Assembly: GCF_004187715.1 (NCBI RefSeq) | Contig: NZ_QZWF01000007.1 | Location: 297,206 to 361,205 of the forward strand | DNA: 64,000 nt | Reading direction: 5' to 3' | DNA from: Streptomyces sp. F001 | GTDB taxonomy: Bacteria; Actinomycetota; Actinomycetes; Streptomycetales; Streptomycetaceae | Shown: positions 44,055-51,469 of the stretch, piece after piece | How positions within the stretch are numbered: the stretch's first letter is position 1 | How the letters are laid out: each line of letters begins with the position of its first letter | Position numbers and translations under genes: made by a program | The notes under the pieces: generated by a model | What the model was told of the DNA's origin: nothing | What the model saw: the letters and a program-made list of their open reading frames with translations, nothing else | Databases searched by the model: none

Positions 44055-45164
44055 TCAGTCGGGGGAGGCACCCGCTTCGATCGCCTCCGTCACCTCCGCG
44101 ACCCGCTCCTGTTCCTCGGCCGCGAAGCGCTCGGCGTCGAGCCGGTCCGCGATCTCCTCGTCCTGGGACATCAGCAGGTCGAGGTTGGAGTCACCCATCT
44201 CGAGGACGCCCATGTCGACATAGGCCTGCTGGAGGCGTTTGCCCCACAGGCCGATGTCCCTGACGCAGGGGACGATGCGGCTGAAGAGCAGCTTGCGGAA
44301 GAGGGCGAGGAACTCGGACCGCTCGGTGTACTCCTCGGCCTCCGCCTTCGGGATGCCGAAGTTCTCCAGCACCTCGATCCCGCGCAGCCGGTCGCGCATC
44401 AGGTAGCAGCCCTCGATGACGAACTCCTCGCGTTCGCGCAGTTCGGCGTCGGTGAGCTGCTGGTAGTAGTCGCGCAGGGCCATCCGGCCGAAGGCCACAT
44501 GCCGGGCCTCGTCCTGCATGACGTACGCCAGGATCTGCTTCGGCAGCGGCTTGTTCGTGGTGTCCCGGATCATGCCGAAGGCGGCCAGGGCGAGGCCCTC
44601 GATCAGCACCTGCATGCCGAGGTAGGGCATGTCCCAGCGGCTGTCGCGCAGGGTGTCGCCGAGCAGGGACTGGAGGTTGTCGTTGATCGGGTAGAGCATC
44701 CCGATCTTCTCGTGCAGGAAGCGCCCGTAGATCTCCGCGTGCCGGGCCTCGTCCATGGTCTGCGTCGCCGAGTAGAACTTGGCGTCCAGGTCGGGAACGG
44801 ACTCGACGATCCGCGCCGCGCAGATCATCGCGCCCTGCTCGCCGTGCAGGAACTGGCTGAACTGCCAGGCGGAGTAGTGCCGCCGCAGTTCACCCCGGTC
44901 CTTCTCGGTGAGCTTCGCCCAGTGCTTCGTGCCGTACAGCGAGAGCGCCTCGTCGGGGGTGCCGAGCGGGTCGTAGGGATCGACCTCCAGATCCCAGTCG
45001 ATCCGCTTCTGCCCGTCCCACTGCTTGTCCTTGCCCTTCTGATACAGGGCCAGGAGACGGTCGCGGCCGTCGTCGTACTCCCAGCTGAACCGGGCCGCAC
45101 CGGTCGCGGGCACCGGCCAGAGGGGGGCTCCGGGGTCCATGGCGTACTGGTCGAAGGTCGGCAT
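44055..45164 (-). CDS. Ferritin-like di-iron protein
   Basis: This 369-residue helical protein has two DEARH metal-binding motifs (TQTMDEARHAEIYGRFL and VMQDEARHVAFGRMAL) and an upstream acidic helix HGEQGAMICA. That is the ligand set of a ferritin-like or ribonucleotide-reductase-like di-iron carboxylate site. It has a long acidic C-terminal tail. The reaction is unknown; relatives include oxygenases. ATG 45164 is used because the upstream in-frame region is divergent promoter DNA shared with the AurF-like gene. Confidence 0.8.
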   Translation of the reverse strand: MPTFDQYAMDPGAPLWPVPATGAARFSWEYDDGRDRLLALYQKGKDKQWDGQKRIDWDLEVDPYDPLGTPDEALSLYGTKHWAKLTEKDRGELRRHYSAWQFSQFLHGEQGAMICAARIVESVPDLDAKFYSATQTMDEARHAEIYGRFLHEKIGMLYPINDNLQSLLGDTLRDSRWDMPYLGMQVLIEGLALAAFGMIRDTTNKPLPKQILAYVMQDEARHVAFGRMALRDYYQQLTDAELREREEFVIEGCYLMRDRLRGIEVLENFGIPKAEAEEYTERSEFLALFRKLLFSRIVPCVRDIGLWGKRLQQAYVDMGVLEMGDSNLDLLMSQDEEIADRLDAERFAAEEQERVAEVTEAIEAGASPD

Positions 45165-45253
45165 GGTGCGCAGGTTCACACGTAGTAGACGCGGGGTCAA
45201 CAAGTCGCGCGCAGGGGATTGACGGGCTTGCTGACAGGCAGTCTCATAGCGGC

Positions 45254-46192
45254 ATGACATCCCTCACCGAAACCGAGGCGCTCGAAGGGCTGCGCGACGC
45301 GCTCGGCCTGCTCAAGGACCGCGAGCAGGTGGCCGAGCGGCTGCTCGACTCCTCGGCCAAGCACTCCTTCGACCCGGACAAGGAACTCGACTGGGACGCG
45401 CCCTTCGAGGAGGGCAAGTGGTTCTGGCCGCCGGAACTGGTGTCGCTGTACGGCACGCCGATGTGGAAGCGGATGAGCGAGGAGCAGCGGATTCTGCTCT
45501 CCCGGCACGAGGCCGCCGCGCTCGCCTCGCTCGGCATCTGGTTCGAGCTCATCCTGATGCAGCTGCTGGTCCGGCACATCTACGACAAGGCGGCGACGAG
45601 CGCACACGTCCGCTACGCCCTCACCGAGATCGAGGACGAGTGCCGGCACTCCAAGATGTTCGCCCGGCTCATAGCGCACGGTGAGACGCCCTGGTACCCG
45701 GTGAGCCGCACCCACCAGCAGCTCGGCCGTCTCTTCAAGACCATCTCCACCACGCCCGGTTCCTTCACCGCGACCCTGCTCGGCGAGGAGGTCCTCGACT
45801 GGATGCAGCGGCTGACCTTCCCCGACGAGCGTGTGCAGCCACTGATCCGGGGCGTGACCCGCATCCATGTCGTCGAGGAGGCCCGCCATGTCCGCTACGC
45901 CCGCGAGGAACTGCGCCGCCAGATGGTGACCGCCCCCAAGTGGTCCCAGGAGTTCACCCGCATCACCTCCGGCGAGTTCGCCCGCGTCTTCTCGGTCGCC
46001 TTCGTCAACCCCGAGGTCTACACGAACGTGGGCCTGGACAAACGCGAGGCAATGGCCCAGGTCAAGGCAAGCGCCCACCGCCGCGAAATCATGCAGACGG
46101 GCGCAAAGCGCCTTACGGACTTCCTGGACGACATCGGAGTACTGCGAGGGGTCGGCCGACGGCTGTGGAAGTCGTCCGGCCTCCTGGCCTAG
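45254..46192 (+). CDS. AurF-type di-iron N-oxygenase-like protein
   Basis: This 312-residue protein fits the AurF/p-aminobenzoate N-oxygenase-like di-iron family (PF11583 type). Metal-binding helices carry LSRHEAAALAS, TEIEDECRHSKMF and HVVEEARHVRYAREEL. AurF oxidises aryl amines to nitro compounds, but many homologues have unknown substrates. It is divergent from another di-iron protein (89-bp spacer), suggesting common regulation. Its stop codon coincides with the start of a dispersed repeat. Confidence 0.82.
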   Translation: MTSLTETEALEGLRDALGLLKDREQVAERLLDSSAKHSFDPDKELDWDAPFEEGKWFWPPELVSLYGTPMWKRMSEEQRILLSRHEAAALASLGIWFELILMQLLVRHIYDKAATSAHVRYALTEIEDECRHSKMFARLIAHGETPWYPVSRTHQQLGRLFKTISTTPGSFTATLLGEEVLDWMQRLTFPDERVQPLIRGVTRIHVVEEARHVRYAREELRRQMVTAPKWSQEFTRITSGEFARVFSVAFVNPEVYTNVGLDKREAMAQVKASAHRREIMQTGAKRLTDFLDDIGVLRGVGRRLWKSSGLLA

Positions 46193-46249
46193 CTGCGGGC
46201 AGTCGTGCCTCCCCCAGAGGGGGGACCCCCAGGGCGGCACGGGTGGGCG
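46191..46249. repeat. Second copy of the 20155 dispersed repeat
   Basis: Positions 46191-46217 repeat the first 27 bp of the element at 20155, and 46224-46249 repeat its GACCCCCAGGGCGGCACG part. A stretch of about 17 bp holding the left hairpin arm is missing or replaced in this copy. It begins inside the stop codon of the AurF-like gene and precedes tetR. Confidence 0.75.
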
Positions 46250-46304
46250 CAGCGGCACCCCGCAGTGCCGGGCCGCGCACCACCCCGCCGCCGCCCCACG
46301 CCGA

Positions 46305-46991
46305 GTGCCGATTCAAGCAACCGCACGATTACGCTGCGGTCATGACCCCGCCACCCCCGCCTACCGCCGCCTGAGCGTAGAGGAACGCCGCACCCAACTC
46401 CTGACCGCCGCCCTCACCCTCTTCGCCCACCGCGCCCCCGAGGACGTCTCCCTCGACGACGTGGCGGAGGCAGCCGGGGTCTCCCGCCCCCTGGTCTACC
46501 GCTACTTCCCGGGCGGCAAGCAACAGCTGTACGAGGCCGCCCTGCGCTCCGCCGCAGAGGAACTCGAGCAGTGCTTCGACGAGCCGCGACAGGGCCCGCT
46601 CCTCCCCCGCCTGCACCGCGCCCTGGACCGCTATCTCGCCTTCGTCGACCAGCACGACGCCGGCTTCAGCGCCCTCCTCCAGGGCGGCAGCGTCGTCGAG
46701 ACGTCCCGCACGACCGCCATCGTGGACGGCGTACGACGGGCCGCGGCCGATCACATCCTGCGCCACCTGGACATCACCGAACCGACCCCCCGGCTGCGGA
46801 TGACCGTGCGCATGTGGATCACCGCCGTGGAGGCGGCCTCGCTGATCTGGCTCGACGAGAACAAGCAGCCGCCCGTCGACGAGCTGCGGGACTGGCTGGT
46901 GGAGCAGTTCGTCGCGGTGCTCTCGGTGACCGCCGCCCGCGACCCCCAGACCGCCTCGGTCGTACAGGCCCTCGCCTCGGCGAACACCTGA
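46305..46991 (+). CDS. TetR-family transcriptional regulator, start uncertain
   Basis: The N-terminal helix-turn-helix is clear: LSVEERRTQLLTAALTLFA, then VSLDDVAEAAGVSRPLVYRYF. The C-terminal ligand domain is generic. The only in-frame start upstream is GTG 46305, which gives a 228-residue protein but includes an odd N-terminal extension and a TTA codon. An ATG at 46342 followed by a Pro-rich start would be natural but is out of frame by one base across a C5 run (46354-46358). The true start or an indel is unresolved. Target genes are unknown; the di-iron gene upstream is a candidate. Confidence 0.8.
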   Translation: MPIQATARLRCGHDPATPAYRRLSVEERRTQLLTAALTLFAHRAPEDVSLDDVAEAAGVSRPLVYRYFPGGKQQLYEAALRSAAEELEQCFDEPRQGPLLPRLHRALDRYLAFVDQHDAGFSALLQGGSVVETSRTTAIVDGVRRAAADHILRHLDITEPTPRLRMTVRMWITAVEAASLIWLDENKQPPVDELRDWLVEQFVAVLSVTAARDPQTASVVQALASANT

Positions 46992-47075
46992 AGCGGACAC
47001 GTGAAGCAGGCACCTGAAGCAGACACGTGAAGCGGACACCTGAAGCAGACACCCGAGGCGGATACCTGAGACTGG
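46985..47075. repeat. Seven 13-bp tandem repeats
   Basis: Units of the form CACCTGAAGCGGA and CACGTGAAGCAGG alternate for seven copies (7 x 13 = 91 bp); the last two have decayed. The array starts in the final codons of tetR and stops 4 bp before the next gene's GTG, so it fills the whole spacer. It is not followed by spacers and is not CRISPR. Confidence 0.85.
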
Positions 47076-47079
47076 TCCC

Positions 47080-47388
47080 GTGAAGAGCGAAGACACCCCC
47101 TTCGAGGGCGGGCCCATGGACGGCCGCGTCCTGCCCGTGCTCCTCGGGCTCACCGGGCACCCGCCCAAGACGTACCGCATCCCCGTGCCGGACCCGCACG
47201 GCGGCCCGCCCACCGTGCTGGTCTACCGCCGCGTGCCACGGGGGCACGGCCGGCTCACACAGCGCTGGAAGTACGTCCACGACCCCAGCGGCGACCAGGG
47301 CGGCCGCCGCCTCGGATGGCCGTGGTCCAAACCGGACGCCAAGCCCGACGCCACGCCGGGCGGCAAGCCGGACGACGCCGACGGGTGA
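47080..47388 (+). CDS. Small conserved-looking hypothetical protein
   Basis: The 102-residue product starts at GTG 47080 (MKSEDTPFEGGPMDGRVLPVLLGL). A globular-looking core has TYRIPVPDPHGGPPTVLVYRR, and the tail is rich in Lys/Pro/Asp. No membrane segment and no known domain are seen. Codon bias is normal for the genome, and it lies between tetR and the NlpC/P60 gene. Function is unknown. Confidence 0.65.
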   Translation: MKSEDTPFEGGPMDGRVLPVLLGLTGHPPKTYRIPVPDPHGGPPTVLVYRRVPRGHGRLTQRWKYVHDPSGDQGGRRLGWPWSKPDAKPDATPGGKPDDADG

Positions 47389-47489
47389 CCTGGTTACGCC
47401 ATCCCCCGCACACCCGGCGAGCGCCCCGCGCGGACCCGGGGATGCTCGCGGTGCGGAGCGCAGACGCTGCCCGCACCGGAGGTGATGAA

Positions 47490-48635
47490 GTGTCAGGAAG
47501 ACTCCTGCGTCTGGTGTGTACGGCGACCGTGGCGGCCCACGCCGTGCTCGCCGCCGTACCCGCGGCCGCCGCACCGCAGCCGCCCGCACCCGGAAAGCGA
47601 ACCGTGGCCGAGCTGCTGACGGACCTTCGGCGGCTGTACCGGGAGGCCGAGCGGGCCACCGAGGCCCACAACGCCACCGAGGAGAAGCTGAGGAAACAGC
47701 GCGCCGAGGTCCGCCGCCTTGACACCGCGCTGGCCCGCGCCCGGCTCGCCCTGCAGGACAGCCGGAGCTCCGCCGGACGGCTGGCCCGGCAGCAGTACCA
47801 GGGCAGCACCGACATCTCCCCGTACGTACGGCTGCTGCTCGCCCGCGATCCGCAGCACGCGCTCGAGCAGGGGCATGTGATCGGCCAGTTGGCCCGGGAG
47901 CGGGCCAAGACGGTGACCGAGCTGACCGGCGGCGAGCGCCGGGCCGACGAGCTGGCCCGCAAGGCCCGTACGGCCCTCGACCGCCAACTCACTCTCGCCG
48001 CACGGCAGAAGAAGCAGCGGGACGAGGTGCGCAGGCGGCTGGACGCGGTGGAGGAAATGCTCGCCTCGCTCAGTGCCGAGCAGCTGGCGGCGCTCGCCGA
48101 GTTCGAGAAGAACGGGATCGCGAAGGCGCAGCAGGAGTTCCTGGCGTCCGGCGCCCTCAGCAGTGCACAGAAGCCGACCCAGGAGGGCGACCGGGCCCTG
48201 CGCTACGCCGTGCGTCAGCTGGGGAAGCCCTACGAGTGGGGTGCGGAGGGGCCGAAGTCGTTCGACTGCTCGGGGCTGACCTCGCAGGCCTGGGCGAAGG
48301 CCGGGACGACGATCCCGCGGACCAGCCAGGAGCAGTGGGCGCGTCTGAAGCGCATCCCGATGAGCGCGCTGCGGCCCGGGGACCTGGTGGTGTACTTCCC
48401 TCAGGCCACGCACGTGGCGATGTACCTCGGCGACGGGATGGTGGTCCAGGCACCGCGGCCGGGCGCGAAGGTCAAGGTCTCGCCGATCGCGGCCAACCCG
48501 ATCCTGGGGGCCGTCCGGCCCGACCCCGGCGGGGAGCCCCTGCGGCGGTACGCGCCGCCGAAGCTCCCCAAGGGCGCCATGGACGGGTCGGACGAGGGCT
48601 ACGCCTCGGCCGCGCCGCCGACCTCGGCGAGGTAG
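47490..48635 (+). CDS. Secreted NlpC/P60 peptidoglycan endopeptidase
   Basis: This 381-residue exported hydrolase has a signal peptide (residues 1-28, ending AVPAAAA). A long coiled coil covers about residues 40-250, and the C-terminal NlpC/P60 domain has catalytic Cys in KSFDCSGLTSQAW and His in ATHVAMYLGDG. It resembles RipA/CwlO-type D,L-endopeptidases of growth and sporulation. GTG 47490 is supported by GGAGGTGAT; upstream reading is non-conserved. Its last 37 bp overlap the convergent flavoprotein gene. Confidence 0.92.
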   Translation: MSGRLLRLVCTATVAAHAVLAAVPAAAAPQPPAPGKRTVAELLTDLRRLYREAERATEAHNATEEKLRKQRAEVRRLDTALARARLALQDSRSSAGRLARQQYQGSTDISPYVRLLLARDPQHALEQGHVIGQLARERAKTVTELTGGERRADELARKARTALDRQLTLAARQKKQRDEVRRRLDAVEEMLASLSAEQLAALAEFEKNGIAKAQQEFLASGALSSAQKPTQEGDRALRYAVRQLGKPYEWGAEGPKSFDCSGLTSQAWAKAGTTIPRTSQEQWARLKRIPMSALRPGDLVVYFPQATHVAMYLGDGMVVQAPRPGAKVKVSPIAANPILGAVRPDPGGEPLRRYAPPKLPKGAMDGSDEGYASAAPPTSAR

Positions 48636-49861
48636 GCGGCCGTCTTCTCCGGCTCGTAGAAGAAGTTCTCGAAGTCCGCCGGGTCGTTGAAGCCGTTGGC
48701 GAAACGGTCGGCGACGGGCTGGAGCTGTCCGGCGGCGCCGATGAGGTTCAGGATGTGCTCCGGTGGCGGGGCCAGCATGGCGTTCGTCCACTTGGTGACG
48801 TACTGGGCGGTGTCCCAGTAGCGGTCGAAGGTCTGCCGCATCCACGCCTCGTCGAACTCCTTCTCACCGTGTTCGAGGATCGAGGCGAGGTAGGAGGCGG
48901 CGCACTTGGACGCCGAGTTGGAACCCTGGCCGGTGATCGGGTCGTTGGCGACGACCACGTCGGCGACGCCGAGCACCAGACCGCCGCCGGGCAGGCGGCC
49001 GACGGGGTTGCGCACGGTGGGGGCGTAGCGGCCGGAGAGGGTGCCGTTCGCGTCGGTGAGTTCCACCTTGGTGGCCCGCGCGTACTCCCAGGGAACGAAC
49101 TTCTCCATGAGTTCCAGGGTCAGGGAGAGGTGCTCCGCCGGGTCCTTGACGCCGTTGAAGACGTCCAGCGGGCCGCCGGGTATGCCCTCCCAGAACAGGA
49201 TGTCGGCGCGGCCGGAGTTGGTGAAGGTCGGCATGACGAACAGCTCGCCGACACCGGGCACCAGGTTGCAGCGGACCGCGTCGAACTCCGGGTGCTCCGG
49301 GCGCGGGCCCAGGCCGTGCACGTAGGCGACGGCGAGGGCGCGCTGCGGCTCGCTGTACGGGGACCTCTCCGGGTCGCGGCCGAACATGGACACCAGCTCG
49401 CCCTTGCCCGCGGAGACGAGGACCAGGTCGTACGTACGGGAGAAGTAGTCGAGGTCGCCGACCGCCGCCCCGTGGATGACCAGCTGCCCGCCGCGCTGGG
49501 CGAAGGTCTCCATCCAGCCGGCCATCTTCACCCGCTGGTCGACCGACTGCGCATACCCGTCGAGGGTGCCCACCCAGTCGATCGCCCGCTGTGTCGGGCC
49601 CGGATCGTGCGAGCCGGGGGCCGCGACCGAGACGCCGAGTCCTTCGATCTTCGGGGCCTGGGACTCCCAGAAGTTCAGCTGGAGATCGCGCTCGTGCTGG
49701 AGGGCCGTGTGGAACATGCACTGCGTCGACATGACCCGGCCGGTGCGGATCTCGTCCGCCGTCCGGTTGGACATCAGGGTGACCTCGTACCCGTGGGACT
49801 GCAGGCCGAGGGCGAGCTGGAGTCCGGACTGGCCGGCTCCGACGACGAGTATCTTCCGCAT
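48599..49861 (-). CDS. Styrene/indole monooxygenase (StyA)-like flavoprotein
   Basis: This 420-residue FAD-binding oxygenase has VVGAGQSGLQLALGL at residues 6-20 and the StyA-type NRTADEIRTGRVMSTQCMF segment. GQGSNSASKCAASYL appears near residue 315. StyA enzymes epoxidise styrene or indole with FADH2 from a separate reductase, and indole oxidation yields indigo. No reductase is adjacent. The gene follows the conservon with a 69-bp gap in the same direction, a place often taken by cytochrome P450 genes in other conservons. It may therefore be the conservon's effector enzyme. Confidence 0.85.
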   Translation of the reverse strand: MRKILVVGAGQSGLQLALGLQSHGYEVTLMSNRTADEIRTGRVMSTQCMFHTALQHERDLQLNFWESQAPKIEGLGVSVAAPGSHDPGPTQRAIDWVGTLDGYAQSVDQRVKMAGWMETFAQRGGQLVIHGAAVGDLDYFSRTYDLVLVSAGKGELVSMFGRDPERSPYSEPQRALAVAYVHGLGPRPEHPEFDAVRCNLVPGVGELFVMPTFTNSGRADILFWEGIPGGPLDVFNGVKDPAEHLSLTLELMEKFVPWEYARATKVELTDANGTLSGRYAPTVRNPVGRLPGGGLVLGVADVVVANDPITGQGSNSASKCAASYLASILEHGEKEFDEAWMRQTFDRYWDTAQYVTKWTNAMLAPPPEHILNLIGAAGQLQPVADRFANGFNDPADFENFFYEPEKTAAYLAEVGGAAEA

Positions 49862-49930
49862 GCGGGGGTGTCTCCTCCGACTACTGGGCTGCTCAGGACT
49901 ACGCGGGACAACTCGGGGAGTGCTCGGGGA

Positions 49931-50569
49931 TTACTCGGGGGTTTCCTCGAGCGCGTGGGCCACCAGGGCCAGAAGGGTCTCGATCACCGAGATCCGGCGC
50001 CGCGCGTCCATGATCATGACAGGTATGTGGGGCGGGATCGTCAGCGCCTCCCGCACGTCCTCCGGCTCGAACAGCTCCGTGCCGTCGAAGTGGTTGACCG
50101 CGACGACGTACGGCAGTCCGCAGCTCTCGAAGTAGTCGAGCGCCGGGAAGCAGTCCTTCAGCCGACGGGTGTCGGCCAGCACGACCGCACCGATCGCGCC
50201 ACGCACCAGGTCGTCCCACATGAACCAGAACCGCTGCTGGCCCGGCGTGCCGAACAGGTAGAGCACCAGGTCGTCGTCGAGCGTGATGCGGCCGAAGTCC
50301 ATGGCCACGGTGGTGGTCAGCTTGCCGGGCGTGGCGGTGAGGTCGTCGGTCTCCTCACTGGCCTCGGTCATCAGCGCCTCCGTCTGGAGCGGCGTGATCT
50401 CCGAGACCGAGGTGACCAGCGTGGTCTTGCCCACGCCGAAACCGCCCGCTACGACGATCTTCGTGGCGATGGGGGCACGGGTGCGGTCCGTCTGCCAGGT
50501 CTTGAGGTTGTCGTCGGGCTCGACGAGGGGGGAGACGCCACGGGCGGCGTCAGAGACGACGGAGTCCAC
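49931..50569 (-). CDS. cvnD: Conservon Ras-like GTPase CvnD
   Basis: This 212-residue small GTPase has P-loop GGFGVGKTTLV, G3 LFGTPGQQRF and a variant G4 VNHFD. The N-terminal extension is about 35 residues. CvnD acts with CvnA-C in a membrane-associated signalling complex that has been compared with eukaryotic G-protein modules. It starts at GTG 50569, 20 bp inside the end of cvnC. Confidence 0.93.
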   Translation of the reverse strand: MDSVVSDAARGVSPLVEPDDNLKTWQTDRTRAPIATKIVVAGGFGVGKTTLVTSVSEITPLQTEALMTEASEETDDLTATPGKLTTTVAMDFGRITLDDDLVLYLFGTPGQQRFWFMWDDLVRGAIGAVVLADTRRLKDCFPALDYFESCGLPYVVAVNHFDGTELFEPEDVREALTIPPHIPVMIMDARRRISVIETLLALVAHALEETPE

Positions 50570-50969
50570 TCAGCACCCTTTCCAGCAGAGCGCGGTCCGG
50601 CCGGCCCGTGCCGTGACCGGTTCCGGTTCCGTACACACGGATCTTTCCCTGGTCCGCGAGATCGCTCAACAGGACGCGGACCACGCCGAGCGGCATCTTC
50701 AGCAGCGCGGCGATCTCGGCCACCGTGCGCATCCGGCGGCACAGTTCGACGATGGCCCGCATCTCCGGCATCACCCGGGTGGTGAGGGAACCATTCGTCA
50801 GTTCCTTGCGTTCCTCGGGCGCTTCGAGGGCGGCGGTGCTGGCCACGAACGTCTCGACCAGCAGCACATGCCCGAAGCGGGTACGACCGCCGGTCAGCGA
50901 GTAGGGGCGCACCCGGGCGGGCTTGCGGTCCCCGCCGCGCACGGGAAGCTTCTTGGACGTACTGCTCAT
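50550..50969 (-). CDS. cvnC: Conservon DUF742 protein CvnC
   Basis: This 139-residue DUF742 protein has a C-terminal winged-helix-like part (ELCRRMRTVAEIAALLKMPL, GVVRVLLSDLADQGKI). The ATG overlaps the cvnB stop and the end overlaps cvnD, so translation is coupled. DUF742 proteins are always conservon members; direct DNA binding is not established. Confidence 0.92.
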   Translation of the reverse strand: MSSTSKKLPVRGGDRKPARVRPYSLTGGRTRFGHVLLVETFVASTAALEAPEERKELTNGSLTTRVMPEMRAIVELCRRMRTVAEIAALLKMPLGVVRVLLSDLADQGKIRVYGTGTGHGTGRPDRALLERVLSGLRRL

Positions 50970-51469
50970 CGGGCACTCCCCGTAGGTTCGGACTCCAGGG
51001 ATTTTCGGAGCTCGCTGCGGAGTTCGGGCGTCAGGACGTGACCGGCACGGCCGACGAACAGCGCCATGTGGTACGCCACGACGCTCATGTCGCAGTCCGC
51101 GGAGCCGTGCACGCCGAGCAGCGAACCGTCGCTGATCGACATCACGAACAGGCTGCCCTCGTCCATCGCGACCATCGTGTGCTTCACGCCGCCGAAGTCC
51201 AGCAGCCTGGCTGCGCCGATGGTGAGGCTGCCGATGCCGGAGACGACGGTGGCGAGGTCGGCGGAGGAGCCGCGCGGACCGGTGGGCCGGCCCTCGCGGG
51301 GCCGGCGCGCCGCCTCGTTCCGGCCGGGGTCAGAGGAGAGCAGCAGCAGACCGTCGGAGGAGACCACCGCGACCGACAGGATGCCGGGCACCTCCTCGAC
51401 GAGGTTGGTCAGCAGCCAGTGCAGATTGCGGGCTTCACTGCTCAGTCCGAAGGTACTGGGAGCGGTCAA
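50966..51469 (-). CDS. cvnB: Conservon roadblock/LC7 protein CvnB
   Basis: This 167-residue roadblock/LC7 protein starts (L)TAPSTFGLSSEARNLHWLL. GILSVAVVSSDGLLLLSS and FGGVKHTMVAMDEGSLFVM are typical of MglB-like GTPase regulators. I chose TTG 51469: GGAGG lies 7 bp upstream, and it overlaps the natural CvnA stop (TTGA). As sequenced, the frame continues upstream into cvnA, an apparent fusion discussed under findings. Confidence 0.9.
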   Translation of the reverse strand: MTAPSTFGLSSEARNLHWLLTNLVEEVPGILSVAVVSSDGLLLLSSDPGRNEAARRPREGRPTGPRGSSADLATVVSGIGSLTIGAARLLDFGGVKHTMVAMDEGSLFVMSISDGSLLGVHGSADCDMSVVAYHMALFVGRAGHVLTPELRSELRKSLESEPTGSAR

